A stretch of DNA of 64,000 nt. It comes from Pedobacter insulae. GTDB lineage: Bacteria > Bacteroidota > Bacteroidia > Sphingobacteriales > Sphingobacteriaceae. The notes under the pieces were generated by a model, which ran no database searches, was not told where the DNA came from, and saw nothing but the letters and a program-made list of their open reading frames with translations. Positions 18,077-27,937 of this stretch are shown here, in pieces. The DNA lies in contig NZ_FOPP01000014.1 of NCBI RefSeq assembly GCF_900113525.1, forward strand, positions 38,496 to 102,495. The letters are read 5' to 3'. Within the stretch, counting starts at the first letter, position 1. Each line of letters starts with the position of its first letter. A program made the translations under genes and the position numbers.

Positions 18077-19498
18077 TTATTTAAATTCAAAGTCGTCTAT
18101 ATAAAAAATCCCTGGGTGTGGATGTCCTTCTCCACCTAATTGTACTACAATCTTATCGTATAAGGTTTGCGCGGCAGATCCAGCATAATCAAATTCTAAT
18201 TGAACCCAGGTATTAAACTGTGAAGGTAAAATAGTTTTGACGATTTCAATCTGTGTTTGCCAAGCATTACCACCAAGTAAGGAGTTTTGCAATTTAATGG
18301 CAACAGTAGGTTTCACCTTTGTAAAATCATTAGCACCTGGGATAAATACTTTTAATCGGATTTTGTTTTTTGCTGTCAAATCAAATCGGTAAGGAAGTGT
18401 TACGTTTAAGTTTCCATACTGACCTTCATCACCTGTTCTTTTTTCATAATAGCCCACCTTAGCCGATGTATTTACAGGGAACTTCAACGGATTGTCATAA
18501 GCTCTAACATAATCCATGTTTTCAGCTCCCCACGTAAATGTAGTTGGATTTTGAAAATCATCCGTTAAGTTGGCCGGCTGTATTGGTTTTTGAACAGGAG
18601 GCACGACAGGACGCGTAAATCCTTTTCTAATTAGTTTTAAATACCACGCATTACCTGCATTCGATTTATCGCCACTGCGCAGCCACATTTCATCAGCAGT
18701 AAGCGATAGAATTTGATATTGTGATACACCTAAATAATAACTGATAAAGCCGTTGTTACTAATGTTAATATATTTGGTATCCCCTGAGCTGCTTAACACC
18801 CAGCCTAAGTTAGTAGGAGGTGTGTAATTTACAGTTGGATCATCAGAGCCGGTTGGTCCACCAATTCCGGGCGCGTTTGAAGCATTTGCAAAGGTAGTTC
18901 CATTGTTAACATACGTGTACTTTAAGCCTGTTGCTGTCATTGCAAAAGTCATTTCGTCATCGTAGAACCCGTTGCTGGCTTTTTCATTTGGCCCTGCCTG
19001 ATACCAATCTGGAAACTGCGAAGTGATAGGCCCAACACCCAGGTGACCTTGTTCGGTTTTATCAATAATCCAAGTTTTACCAGTGGGGTTAGTCAATCCA
19101 CCTGAGAGCAACACATACGCTGGATCGCTTAGCATGGCAGGGTTTGTATTAGCAATGGTAATCGTTTTGGTTGTTGAGACGCTACCACCTGCGGCCAATA
19201 CTGTTAATTTAACTGTGTACGTTCCTGCTAAGGGGTAAGAAGCTTGTACCTCTTTGCCATTGCTTGATGAGCCATTGCCGAAATCCCAGTTTGCATTAAT
19301 ACCATTATACTCGCTTTTGAACGAAATAATATTTGGATTGGTAGCAGTAGGAGTAGCAGTGAATTGTATCGCAGAAGCTTCAGGTGCTGTCCCTAATACT
19401 CCCATTACTTCGTCTTTTTTACAAGAGGCGAAAATACTTAACATCATTCCCAGAGAGATCCAGATTGATGTTTTAATTTTATGATTAAATGTTTTCAT
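18077..19498 (-). CDS. PKD-domain surface lipoprotein, probable glycan-binding protein
   Basis: 473 residues. The lipoprotein signal has its cysteine near residue 26 (FASC). A PKD domain lies at about 60-117 (NWDFGNGSSS, then YPLAGTYTVKLTV). The middle region was not assigned. The last 150 residues look like a beta-sandwich carbohydrate-binding module, with conserved tryptophans and the ending GIFYIDDFEF. Its slot between SusD and the GH16 enzyme fits a surface glycan-binding protein that helps capture polysaccharide. The binding role is inference from architecture and operon position. Confidence 0.75.
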   Translation of the reverse strand: MKTFNHKIKTSIWISLGMMLSIFASCKKDEVMGVLGTAPEASAIQFTATPTATNPNIISFKSEYNGINANWDFGNGSSSNGKEVQASYPLAGTYTVKLTVLAAGGSVSTTKTITIANTNPAMLSDPAYVLLSGGLTNPTGKTWIIDKTEQGHLGVGPITSQFPDWYQAGPNEKASNGFYDDEMTFAMTATGLKYTYVNNGTTFANASNAPGIGGPTGSDDPTVNYTPPTNLGWVLSSSGDTKYINISNNGFISYYLGVSQYQILSLTADEMWLRSGDKSNAGNAWYLKLIRKGFTRPVVPPVQKPIQPANLTDDFQNPTTFTWGAENMDYVRAYDNPLKFPVNTSAKVGYYEKRTGDEGQYGNLNVTLPYRFDLTAKNKIRLKVFIPGANDFTKVKPTVAIKLQNSLLGGNAWQTQIEIVKTILPSQFNTWVQLEFDYAGSAAQTLYDKIVVQLGGEGHPHPGIFYIDDFEFK

Positions 19499-19508
19499 TG
19501 TTTAAGGA

Positions 19509-21017
19509 TTAATAGCCAGGATTTTGTTTGATAACACCTTTCGTAACATCTATTTCAGTTTGAGGAATAGGTAAATATTCACTCTTACCAGCTTTATAGC
19601 CTAGAGGCCCTAAAACAGCAACCGCTTTCCCAGTACGCACTAAGTCAAAGAAGCGATGCCCTTCTGTTGCCAACTCTAACCTTCGCTCAGCGTAAATATT
19701 ATCTAAAGTAGCTGGTATAGAAGCTAAGCCAACTCTGGCTCTTACGGCATCTAATAATTCTTTAGCTCGTGTGGCGCTACCGCCGCTTCTCAATAATGCC
19801 TCTGCTTGCATTAAATACGTATCAGCCAGCCTGATCTCAATTTCGTTGATTGGCCAGTTTTGCTCAGGTGTACCAATTGTTGAACGATATGCTTTGAGAG
19901 GTGCATATTTTTTAATGAAGTAATCAGTGTTTTGATAGCGCGCATTATAAGTAGCACCAGTAGCTTTTAAAGCTTTACCATCAATAATTGTAGCGGCAAA
20001 CCGCGGATCATTTTTTAGCGCGTTTACTAAATCTAATGTCACCGGGCAAAAGCCCCAACCACTTGAATAGGTGTCACCTACATAAGAATCCATTCCTATA
20101 AACTGCGTACCAACATTTCCTTCACCGCCATTAATCCATCCCCAGTCTCCCCATGCAGCATTATTTGAATGCGGGATTTCAAGAATTGATTCTGAATTAA
20201 ATTTATTTGACGGATTAAAAATTTCGGCATAGTCGGTTACTAACGAATAGCCATATGGATTTCCCACTCTATTGATATCTTCAAATAAAGTAGCTGCTTC
20301 TGCCAATTTGGTATTGTCATTTTGGAACAACAGTACTTTTGCCAATTGCGCTTTTGCAGCACCCAGTGATATTCTTCCTTTTTCTGCAGCACTCACAACT
20401 GGTGGCAAACCTGTTAGTGCATCTCTCAAGTCTTTCTCTATCTGTGCATATACTTGGGCAGGGGTTGATTGTGTTTGCGTATATAGCTCACTTGGGGTAA
20501 GTTCTTTAAGGATCAGTGGAACATTGCCAAACCATCTTACCAAATCAAAGTAGAAGTAGGCTCTTAAAAATTTAGCTTCGGCTACTGCTCGTGATTTAAA
20601 TCCGGCGCTTAAAACCGTTGATTTCTCAATTTTGCTTAAAATTAAATTTGCCCGATTAATTCCGCTAAAATTCTTGTTCCACAATCCGCCTTGCGGACCC
20701 ACAAAGGAGCTCATGTTAAAGTTGTCATAGGCTACCCAGTTAGGCTGATCTGATGCACTACTTCCACCAGCCCAGCAATCATCTGATGCGGCACTTAATA
20801 GTGGCATTTTCATGGTGTAGCCTCCTGTGGTTCCCCACTGCATTACATCATATACCGAGATTACTCCCTGCATCATTTCAGTTTCATTTTTGTAAAAATT
20901 ATCTTCTAAAGTTGTTCCTCTTGGTGTTAACTCAAGGAAATCTTTTTTGCAGGATACAAAAATTAGCAACATCGCAACTATTGCGACCGTACTTTTTATG
21001 TTTTTATTTCTCATCAT
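19509..21017 (-). CDS. SusD/RagB-family surface lipoprotein of the beta-glucan locus
   Basis: 502 residues; start ATG at 21017 or 21014. A lipoprotein signal ends at a cysteine near residue 23 (FVSCKKDFLELTP). SusD motifs include FLRAYFYFDLVRWFG, IRLADTYLMQAEALLRSGG and ATEGHRFFDLVRTGKA. It starts 8 bases after the SusC stop and is followed by the PKD lipoprotein gene, all on one strand. It would bind the glycan on the outer face and cap the SusC pore. Confidence 0.95.
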   Translation of the reverse strand: MMRNKNIKSTVAIVAMLLIFVSCKKDFLELTPRGTTLEDNFYKNETEMMQGVISVYDVMQWGTTGGYTMKMPLLSAASDDCWAGGSSASDQPNWVAYDNFNMSSFVGPQGGLWNKNFSGINRANLILSKIEKSTVLSAGFKSRAVAEAKFLRAYFYFDLVRWFGNVPLILKELTPSELYTQTQSTPAQVYAQIEKDLRDALTGLPPVVSAAEKGRISLGAAKAQLAKVLLFQNDNTKLAEAATLFEDINRVGNPYGYSLVTDYAEIFNPSNKFNSESILEIPHSNNAAWGDWGWINGGEGNVGTQFIGMDSYVGDTYSSGWGFCPVTLDLVNALKNDPRFAATIIDGKALKATGATYNARYQNTDYFIKKYAPLKAYRSTIGTPEQNWPINEIEIRLADTYLMQAEALLRSGGSATRAKELLDAVRARVGLASIPATLDNIYAERRLELATEGHRFFDLVRTGKAVAVLGPLGYKAGKSEYLPIPQTEIDVTKGVIKQNPGY

Positions 21018-21025
21018 TATAATTA

Positions 21026-24000
21026 TTAAAAACCAACATTTAAACCAGCATAAAATGTTCTTGCTTGTGGGTAAAATCCACGGTCTATGCCATAGCTTCC
21101 GCCGCCAATTTCAGGGTCATAACCTTTATATTTAGTAAATGTTACCAAGTTGTTGGCCATTAAATAGAATCTAATTTTATTGATTCCAGCTTTCTTAGTT
21201 AACGTATTTGGTAAGGTATATCCTACTTGTAAAGTTTTAATTCTGAAATAGGCCCCGTCTTCCAAGAAAAGGCTTGAGGATCTGCTATAATTGTTATTAG
21301 AATCGTCTAATGTAAGTCGAGGCATCGTATTACTCGTTCCTTCGCCTGTCCATCTGCTTAAAATGTCTGTGGTATAATTTGATGCTGGTAAGTCAAATCT
21401 TCTCAAAGCGTTAAAGATTTGGTTTCCACTTACCCCTTGACCTAAAACAACCATGTCAAAGCCTTTATAAGCTGCATTGAAAGTTATTCCGTAGGTGAAG
21501 TCTGGGGTTGGGTTACCAATCACCTCTCTATCATCTGCATCAATTTTTCCATCATTATTAATATCTGCGAATCTTATGTCTCCAGGTTTAGCATTTGGCT
21601 GAAGTAAGCTGCCGGCAGCATTTTTATAATTATTGATATCGGTTTGATTTTGAAATAAACCTTCATTTCTATAGCCAAAGAATGAACCAATTGGATAACC
21701 TAATTTTGTTCTGGTAACTTCTAAACCTTGCGGTGTAATTTTTTGACCTTCCAGAAATTCTTTTTCAGCACCTAGGAATACAATATTGTTTTTTACGAAG
21801 GAGCCATTCGCTGCAACACGGAAGGAGAAATCTCCAAGCTTTTTATTGTAGCCCAATTCTAATTCAAAACCTTTGTTCGTTAGATCTGCAATATTACCTA
21901 TCGGTCCGTTATTGCCTACATAACCTGGTACAGCGATTTGCAAAAGCATTCCCGTTGTTTTTTTGTTGTACCAGTTTGCCGTTAAACTTATATTAGAGAA
22001 CAAGGTGGCATCTAAACCTATATCAGCCGAGGATGTTTCTTCCCATTGTAAGTCTGGATTTGAGAGGGCATCTGGACTAACACCAATGTTTAAACCTGCT
22101 GAAGTACCCAATGTATAGTTTCTTCCGCCGCTTACTGTTGAAATATACCTGAAATCTCCAATTTGATCGTTACCGGTAATGCCATAAGATCCTCTAATTT
22201 TCAAGAAGTTAACAATGTTGTTTTGAGGAAAAAAGCCCTCTTTTGTAACCACCCATCCTGCAGATCCTGAAGGGAAAATACCATATTTGTTATTTGATCC
22301 AAAACGGGATGAACCGTCTCTACGAATAATACCCGTGAATAGGTATTTCTCATTAAAATCGTAAGTTAAACGAGCAAATGCTGAATTTAACGTGTTTAAA
22401 TATTCACCGCCGCCAAAATCTCTATTTTCTTTAGGAACGGAGAATCCAAGAGATGCATCTTTTAAATTATCTACTGGTAAGCCCTGAAGTGATCCACTGT
22501 GCAACTCCCCTTTATTTTTCTGAGCTGAGTAGCCAATTAAGGCTGTGAAGTTATGGTTTTGGATAGATTTCTGGTAACTGATTGTGTTTTCTAACGACCA
22601 AAATAAGCCTCTATTTGAGTTTCTGCTGTAGGTATTAACTGTGGTACTAAAGGTTGGACTTAAGTAATGAATGGGTGTAAATCCTTCTCCGCCCCAGAAA
22701 GCTAAGTCCACACCGCCTTGTGAACGTATTTTTAATCCTTTGATAAGTTCTACTTCTACAAAGGCATTACCTACTACTTTATCAGACCAGCCTCTCCCTT
22801 GTGCTACAGCTAATGCTGCAATAGGATTTAAGATTTCAGATTGTGCAATCCCTTCAGAAATCCCATATGGAAGACCTTGAGAATTCCTCACAACTGGTTG
22901 ATTGGAGTAGGGAGGTGCATTATACTTGGCCGGATTTGTTTCTATCAAGGGAGTAATTGGGTCCATATTGATTGCCCGGCCTAATGGCGATCCATATTCG
23001 GTATTGGTACCAACGCCAATAGAATTTGTTCTGGTATAGCCGATATTCTGACCAAATTTAATCCCTTTTGTAATTTGATGCTCTGAATTAAAGCGAGCTG
23101 TAAACCTTTTATATTGCGAATTGCTTGTTGCCACAATTCCATCTTGATCGAAATAACCAAATGAACTGTAGTAGGTAGATTTTTCATTACCTCCGGCAAT
23201 ACTTAATTCGTGGTTTTGAACTTTCGCATTGTCATTAAATACCGCTGCCTGCCAATCAGTTCCAACTCCATATTGCGATGGATTAGGGAATCGTGGGGTA
23301 ACTAGGTTTGGCGTTCTAGCGTATTCTGCCTCATTGTATAAGGTAGCAAATTGGGTTGCATTTAAGAGTTCCAGTTTTCTTACTGGTGCTTGTGTACCTA
23401 AATAAGTATGATAGTTAACATTCATTTTTCCGTTTCTACTTCCTTTTTTAGTGGAAACGATGATTACCCCATTTGCAGCTCTCGCTCCATAAATAGCAGC
23501 AGAGGCAGCATCTTTTAAAACTTCAATAGATTCAATGTCCGCCTGATTAAGATAGTCAATACCTCCACCAACTTGCACACCATCTACAATATATAAAACT
23601 TCACTATTATTTATTGAGGTGGTACCCCTTACTCGTAAGGTAGCGCCATCTCCAGGTTGTCCGGAGCCAGTAGTAATAGTTAAACCTGAGGTACGGCCTT
23701 GTAATGATTGTTCGATTCGGGTAACAGGCATGTTTTCTAAATCCGATGCTTTAACCTGAGAGATTGCGCCCGTCACAACACTTTTCTTTTGGGTTCCATA
23801 TCCCACTACTACAATTTCTGATAAAGCGCCCACTTCATCTACCATTTGAATATTAATCGGCTGATTATTATTTACAGTGAACGTTTGGTTAGCTAAACCA
23901 ATTTGAGAAAAAACGAGCACGGTGCCGGTTTTAGGTACCCGGATGCTAAATCTTCCATCAGCATTAGTGGCTACACCCGTTTTAGCACCTTGGATGACAA

Positions 24001-24133
24001 CAGAGACACCCGGTAACGGCGAGCCGTCACTTTTGGCAGTTACTCTTCCTGATACATCTATTTCCTGAGCCCACGCACTGGCCGAAAAAAGTAGGGAAAA
24101 CAGTAAAAGAATGAACGTAGATTTTCCTTTCAT
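21026..24133 (-). CDS. SusC/RagA-family TonB-dependent transporter of the beta-glucan locus
   Basis: 1035 residues. The signal peptide (1-23, ending AWAQ) is followed by a CarboxypepD_reg-like domain (about 25-105), a plug with VVGYGTQKKSVVTGAIS, RIEQSLQGRTSG and VLKDAASAAIYGARAANGV, then the barrel ending in VGF. It is the first gene of the operon SusC-SusD-PKD lipoprotein-GH16. The upstream divergent gap carries a dyad and a TANNTTTG-like element. The likely cargo is beta-glucan oligosaccharides released by the GH16 enzyme. Confidence 0.95.
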   Translation of the reverse strand: MKGKSTFILLLFSLLFSASAWAQEIDVSGRVTAKSDGSPLPGVSVVIQGAKTGVATNADGRFSIRVPKTGTVLVFSQIGLANQTFTVNNNQPINIQMVDEVGALSEIVVVGYGTQKKSVVTGAISQVKASDLENMPVTRIEQSLQGRTSGLTITTGSGQPGDGATLRVRGTTSINNSEVLYIVDGVQVGGGIDYLNQADIESIEVLKDAASAAIYGARAANGVIIVSTKKGSRNGKMNVNYHTYLGTQAPVRKLELLNATQFATLYNEAEYARTPNLVTPRFPNPSQYGVGTDWQAAVFNDNAKVQNHELSIAGGNEKSTYYSSFGYFDQDGIVATSNSQYKRFTARFNSEHQITKGIKFGQNIGYTRTNSIGVGTNTEYGSPLGRAINMDPITPLIETNPAKYNAPPYSNQPVVRNSQGLPYGISEGIAQSEILNPIAALAVAQGRGWSDKVVGNAFVEVELIKGLKIRSQGGVDLAFWGGEGFTPIHYLSPTFSTTVNTYSRNSNRGLFWSLENTISYQKSIQNHNFTALIGYSAQKNKGELHSGSLQGLPVDNLKDASLGFSVPKENRDFGGGEYLNTLNSAFARLTYDFNEKYLFTGIIRRDGSSRFGSNNKYGIFPSGSAGWVVTKEGFFPQNNIVNFLKIRGSYGITGNDQIGDFRYISTVSGGRNYTLGTSAGLNIGVSPDALSNPDLQWEETSSADIGLDATLFSNISLTANWYNKKTTGMLLQIAVPGYVGNNGPIGNIADLTNKGFELELGYNKKLGDFSFRVAANGSFVKNNIVFLGAEKEFLEGQKITPQGLEVTRTKLGYPIGSFFGYRNEGLFQNQTDINNYKNAAGSLLQPNAKPGDIRFADINNDGKIDADDREVIGNPTPDFTYGITFNAAYKGFDMVVLGQGVSGNQIFNALRRFDLPASNYTTDILSRWTGEGTSNTMPRLTLDDSNNNYSRSSSLFLEDGAYFRIKTLQVGYTLPNTLTKKAGINKIRFYLMANNLVTFTKYKGYDPEIGGGSYGIDRGFYPQARTFYAGLNVGF

Positions 24134-24168
24134 AACAAATAAATTAAGTTTATATTTTGGTTAGTTTT

Positions 24169-24185
24169 TTGCCAATCTTTGGCAA
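24169..24185. promoter_or_regulatory. 7-3-7 dyad upstream of susC, possible operator
   Basis: A perfect inverted repeat, TTGCCAA then TCT then TTGGCAA, starts 36 bases upstream of the susC ATG. It lies in the shared gap with the divergent regulator gene, where that regulator could bind. Binding is inference. Confidence 0.45.
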
Positions 24186-24196
24186 CGGTTAATACA

Positions 24197-24204
24197 CAAA
24201 TATA
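24197..24204 (-). promoter_or_regulatory. putative -7 element for the susC operon (TATATTTG)
   Basis: TATATTTG on the minus strand fits TANNTTTG. The predicted transcript start, near 24190, would place the TTGCCAA dyad at the very beginning of the leader. No TTTG -33 box is seen at 17-23 bp spacing. Confidence 0.35.
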
Positions 24205-24359
24205 AAGCGGCATTTAGCAAAACCGGAAAATGTTCCCCCTACAATACCCATACAAGAACAACTTTTTTCTGCAATTTTGATAAGAATAAGCAATATGTGA
24301 CCACAACAAAGAGAAATTTGCTATCTTCATTATCTTGTATAGGATTTTTTTCTTTGGAC

Positions 24360-27224
24360 ATGAAATATATTTATCTATTTATTTTCCTTAGCTGTCTTTG
24401 TCCAGTGAGCTTGAAGGCTCAAGACCCAATTGGTCTTCCCCAGGTTACAAGTTACAAGGGATTGGACTATGGAGCTGGAACGCAGAATTGGGGGATTTCC
24501 CAAGATCGCAATGGTATTTTATATATTGCCAACAACGAAGGCTTGCTTACTTTTAATGGGACTTATTGGAAGTTATACCCCTTTCCTAACAAAACCATTT
24601 TACGTTCGGTCAAAATTGCTACCAATGGCCGGTTGTATGTTGGGGCCCAAGATGAAATTGGTTATTATTATCCAAATAAAAATGGGGTATTAACCTATCG
24701 GTCGCTTAAGAACTTAATTCCAAAGGGCGATAAGCAATTTGCAGACGTTTGGAATATTGAGCTGGTAGGTGATGCAGTATATTTTAGAACGGTCACAAAA
24801 ATTTTCCGTTTAAAAGACAATAAAATTGATGTGTATCGCACCACCTTAACGTGGGTGTATATGGGCGCGGTTAAAAATGAGGTATTTGCCCATGAGATCA
24901 ATATCGGCTTAAAAACACTTGAAGATGGAAAGTGGATTGTGAAATGCAATGACCCCAGGATTATCAATTCCAATATCACTGCAGTTTTGCCCTACAATGG
25001 CGACACCTTAATGTTGACCACATTAAAAGATGGGATTTTCTTATTGATAGGAGATAAACTCATTAAAAAATCAACTCCCTTAGATAAGATTTTTTATAAT
25101 GACCGAATAAATGGAGCAATCCAAATTAACCCTGATCTGTATGCCTTGGGCACAACTTCTTCTGCTTTGCTCATTATCAATAAGAATGGAACTTTGCAAA
25201 GGCAGTTTTCCTATGCCGAAGGTTTGTTGAATAACAATATCCGAAGCATATTTTTAGATCAGCATCAGAACTTGTGGATTGGTTTAGACGATGGGATTGC
25301 TTTTATTGCTTTTAATAGTGCAATTAAACATATTTATCCAGATAAAAATAAACAAATAGCTAGTTATGCGAGTCGTATATTTAAGGATAAACTCTATATC
25401 GGTACTTCGAATGGATTATTTTCCGCTCCGGTAAATCTAAAGCAGTCGGATATTAGTAATAGCAAAGCGAAGTTTGAAGAGGTGAATGACACCAAGGGCC
25501 AGACTTGGGGGTTGACGGAAATTAATAATCATTTGTTACTGGCTAAAGAAGATGGTGCTTTCGATATTAAAGGTAATAATGCTTTTGCACTGTATAGAGA
25601 TTTAGGAACCTGGTTATTCAAACCAATTGGAGATCGCATACTTACCGGTACCTATACAGGCTTACAAATGCTCGATTTTAAGAATGGAGAGTTTATCAAT
25701 AATAGAAATTTTTCCTCTTTAAATGAGCCATTACGTTTTGTTGTGGTTGATAAGAAGGTTAATTGCATCTGGGCTTCTCATCCCTATCGGGGGATTTTTA
25801 AGATGGATCTTTCTGCCGATGGACAAAGTATCATCAAAACTTCGCTATTAACTGAGAAGGATGGATTGCCGCTGACCTTATATAATTATGTGTTTGCACT
25901 TAAGGATAGGGTCGTTGCCGCGACAGCAGATGGCATTTATGAATATGACGCCAAAAAAAGAAAGTTTGCCGTAAGCCGTTACTTTAGACCGATTTTCAAG
26001 AAAATGCCTTTACAATGTCTTGTTCAAGACAAAGAGGGCAAGCTGTGGTTCGTATCAGATAAAAAGGTAGGCGTGGTAGACTTTAAAAGAAAGCCGCCTG
26101 GTAAGCAATTCTCCATTGTTGAGTTGCCTGAGTTAAAACTAAAGATTGTTGCTGGTTTTGAAAATATTTATCCTTATGATGACAACAATATCTTTATTGG
26201 AGCTAATAAAGGTCTGTTACATTTAGATTATAAGAAGTATGCAGCAAATATTTACAAACCCAATGTAGTTTTAGGGCAAGTTAGCATCATGGGGGCAACG
26301 GATAGTATTCTATTTGGAGGATATTTTAAAGGAAGAGCGCAAAAGGACGATTTAGCTAAACTACCCTATAAATTCAATTCCTTGCATTTTGAGTTTGGGT
26401 CTACCTTGTTTGAGCAGCAGGAGAATATTGAATTTAGTTACCAGCTCAAAGGATTTGAAGATAAATGGTCGGCCTGGAGCAGTAAGAGTGAAAAAGATTA
26501 TACCAACCTTGGAGCGGGACGATATGTATTTAATGTAAAGGCAAGAAACAATTTGGGTAACGAATCTACCCCGGTCAGCTATCCTTTTACTATAAAGCCG
26601 GCATGGTATGAAAGTACCATCGCTTACGCAGTATATTTGGTGATTTTCGGGTTTCTATTGTATCTGTTGATCAAATATCAGGAAAGGCAGCACCAAAAGG
26701 TACAGGCTAAATTGAGGGAAAGCCACCAGTTAGAAATAGAGCGTAATGAACAGCAGATTACCAAGTTGCAGAAGAAGCAATTGGAGGTAGAAGTAGAATT
26801 TAAGAATAAAGAGCTTGCTACTACAACGATGCATTTGGTGCAAAGGGGCAAATTATTGTCTAAAATTGGCGATGAATTATTGCCAATGGTTAAGCAAACA
26901 ACCAGTAAAGATACTGCGGACGATCTAAAGAAAGTGATCCGGTTGCTAAACGAGGCTAAGAAATTAGATAACGATTGGGATCAGTTTGCCATTCATTTTG
27001 ATCATGTACATGCCAATTTTCTGAGTAATTTGAAGGATAAATACCCGAATTTAAGTCCAAGCGATTTAAAGTTGTGTGCCTATTTAAAACTTAACCTTTC
27101 TTCTAAAGAAATAGCTCAGCTTTTAAATATTACGCCGAGGGCGGTTGAGGTTAGTCGCTACCGTTTACGAAAAAAATTAGGTCTTAAACCGGAAATAAAT
27201 TTATTTGATTTTTTGTTTAAGTAA
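24360..27224 (+). CDS. membrane-bound sensor regulator: beta-propeller, Y_Y_Y domain, TM helix, LuxR-type HTH
   Basis: 954 residues from the ATG at 24360; an upstream GTG frame to 24297 would precede the clear signal peptide. The order is signal peptide (1-21), a long periplasmic propeller region with Reg_prop-type repeats (for example the DQHQNLWIGLDDGI block), a Y_Y_Y domain (about 690-755, GFEDKWSAWS then LGAGRYVFNVKARN), one TM helix (about 765-785), a coiled coil (about 790-850) and a C-terminal LuxR/GerE-type HTH (LSSKEIAQLLNITPRAVEVSR). No histidine kinase domain is present, unlike hybrid two-component regulators. It is divergent from the beta-glucan susC operon and probably activates it on sensing glycan. 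Confidence 0.9.
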   Translation: MKYIYLFIFLSCLCPVSLKAQDPIGLPQVTSYKGLDYGAGTQNWGISQDRNGILYIANNEGLLTFNGTYWKLYPFPNKTILRSVKIATNGRLYVGAQDEIGYYYPNKNGVLTYRSLKNLIPKGDKQFADVWNIELVGDAVYFRTVTKIFRLKDNKIDVYRTTLTWVYMGAVKNEVFAHEINIGLKTLEDGKWIVKCNDPRIINSNITAVLPYNGDTLMLTTLKDGIFLLIGDKLIKKSTPLDKIFYNDRINGAIQINPDLYALGTTSSALLIINKNGTLQRQFSYAEGLLNNNIRSIFLDQHQNLWIGLDDGIAFIAFNSAIKHIYPDKNKQIASYASRIFKDKLYIGTSNGLFSAPVNLKQSDISNSKAKFEEVNDTKGQTWGLTEINNHLLLAKEDGAFDIKGNNAFALYRDLGTWLFKPIGDRILTGTYTGLQMLDFKNGEFINNRNFSSLNEPLRFVVVDKKVNCIWASHPYRGIFKMDLSADGQSIIKTSLLTEKDGLPLTLYNYVFALKDRVVAATADGIYEYDAKKRKFAVSRYFRPIFKKMPLQCLVQDKEGKLWFVSDKKVGVVDFKRKPPGKQFSIVELPELKLKIVAGFENIYPYDDNNIFIGANKGLLHLDYKKYAANIYKPNVVLGQVSIMGATDSILFGGYFKGRAQKDDLAKLPYKFNSLHFEFGSTLFEQQENIEFSYQLKGFEDKWSAWSSKSEKDYTNLGAGRYVFNVKARNNLGNESTPVSYPFTIKPAWYESTIAYAVYLVIFGFLLYLLIKYQERQHQKVQAKLRESHQLEIERNEQQITKLQKKQLEVEVEFKNKELATTTMHLVQRGKLLSKIGDELLPMVKQTTSKDTADDLKKVIRLLNEAKKLDNDWDQFAIHFDHVHANFLSNLKDKYPNLSPSDLKLCAYLKLNLSSKEIAQLLNITPRAVEVSRYRLRKKLGLKPEINLFDFLFK

Positions 27225-27238
27225 GGGGGATTCAGAAT

Positions 27239-27299
27239 CCGTCATTGCGAGGAACGAAGCAATCTCTCCATTAGATTGCTTCGTTCCTCGCAATGACGG
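27239..27299. repeat. REP-like palindromic element, copy 2
   Basis: Perfect 27-bp arms (27239-27265 and 27273-27299) around a 7-base loop. The arms share the CGTCATTGCGAGG...CGAAGCAATC sequence with the element at 10336-10393. It starts 14 bases after the regulator stop and may stabilise or end its transcript. Confidence 0.85.
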
Positions 27300-27311
27300 T
27301 GTTTTATATTG

Positions 27312-27403
27312 ACAGCCTCGCAGTGGAATGACGCTTTGTTTCATGCTTTACAACGCCTCGCAATGATGCTTTGCAACGCCTCGCAACTCCTCGCAATGAC
27401 GAG
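27312..27403. repeat. degenerate partial copies of the REP-like element
   Basis: At least three further fragments of the form GCCTCGCA(A)..AATGA are strung together after the intact palindrome, each lacking a full partner arm. This suggests repeated insertion or decay at one spot. Confidence 0.6.
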
Positions 27404-27405
27404 TC

Positions 27406-27933
27406 TTAGAAAGTATCGTGAGTTTGATAGAATACTTTGACTTTTTGGTCTTTTTCTGACCAGGCGATGTAAACTTTAGCTTCCTTACCTAAGCGGTAGT
27501 TAAACCCATTTAACTGAGTTTGTTTGAGCTCTTCATAAAACGCTTTATCAGGCACATTTTCATCGGCTTTTTCTGTGGGCATAACAGCTGGCCATATAAA
27601 ATGTTCTTCTTCAAAAAAGAATTGTACCTGGTTGTTTAAGTACTTCATCTTTTCGCTATTTGTTTTTAAATTTTGGTTTGCTTTTAATAGATCTGCTCCC
27701 TGGATATTGACTTTATAGATTTCTTTTCCCTTATAAGAAATGATACTGAACTGTAATGAACTGTTTTTTGGATCTGTTCCCTCTAAAGAAACCTTGAAAG
27801 TGTCGAGTTTTAGCGTGTCGCTAAAGGGGGTGGCTGTATGATTGGATGCAGGTTTAAGTTCTTCTTTTGGTGTTGAATTGCAGGCAACAACGAATACATA
27901 GCACAGCAATCCGAAGTAATAAATGTTCCTCAT
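27406..27933 (-). CDS. lipoprotein of unknown function
   Basis: 175 residues with a lipoprotein signal; the cysteine is near residue 18 (FVVACNS). The mature part is lysine- and glutamate-rich without TM segments. No family was recognised. It follows kdsB by 4 bases on the same strand, so it is probably cotranscribed with it. That may be only positional, as nothing links it to Kdo synthesis. Confidence 0.6.
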   Translation of the reverse strand: MRNIYYFGLLCYVFVVACNSTPKEELKPASNHTATPFSDTLKLDTFKVSLEGTDPKNSSLQFSIISYKGKEIYKVNIQGADLLKANQNLKTNSEKMKYLNNQVQFFFEEEHFIWPAVMPTEKADENVPDKAFYEELKQTQLNGFNYRLGKEAKVYIAWSEKDQKVKVFYQTHDTF

Positions 27934-27937
27934 AGCC

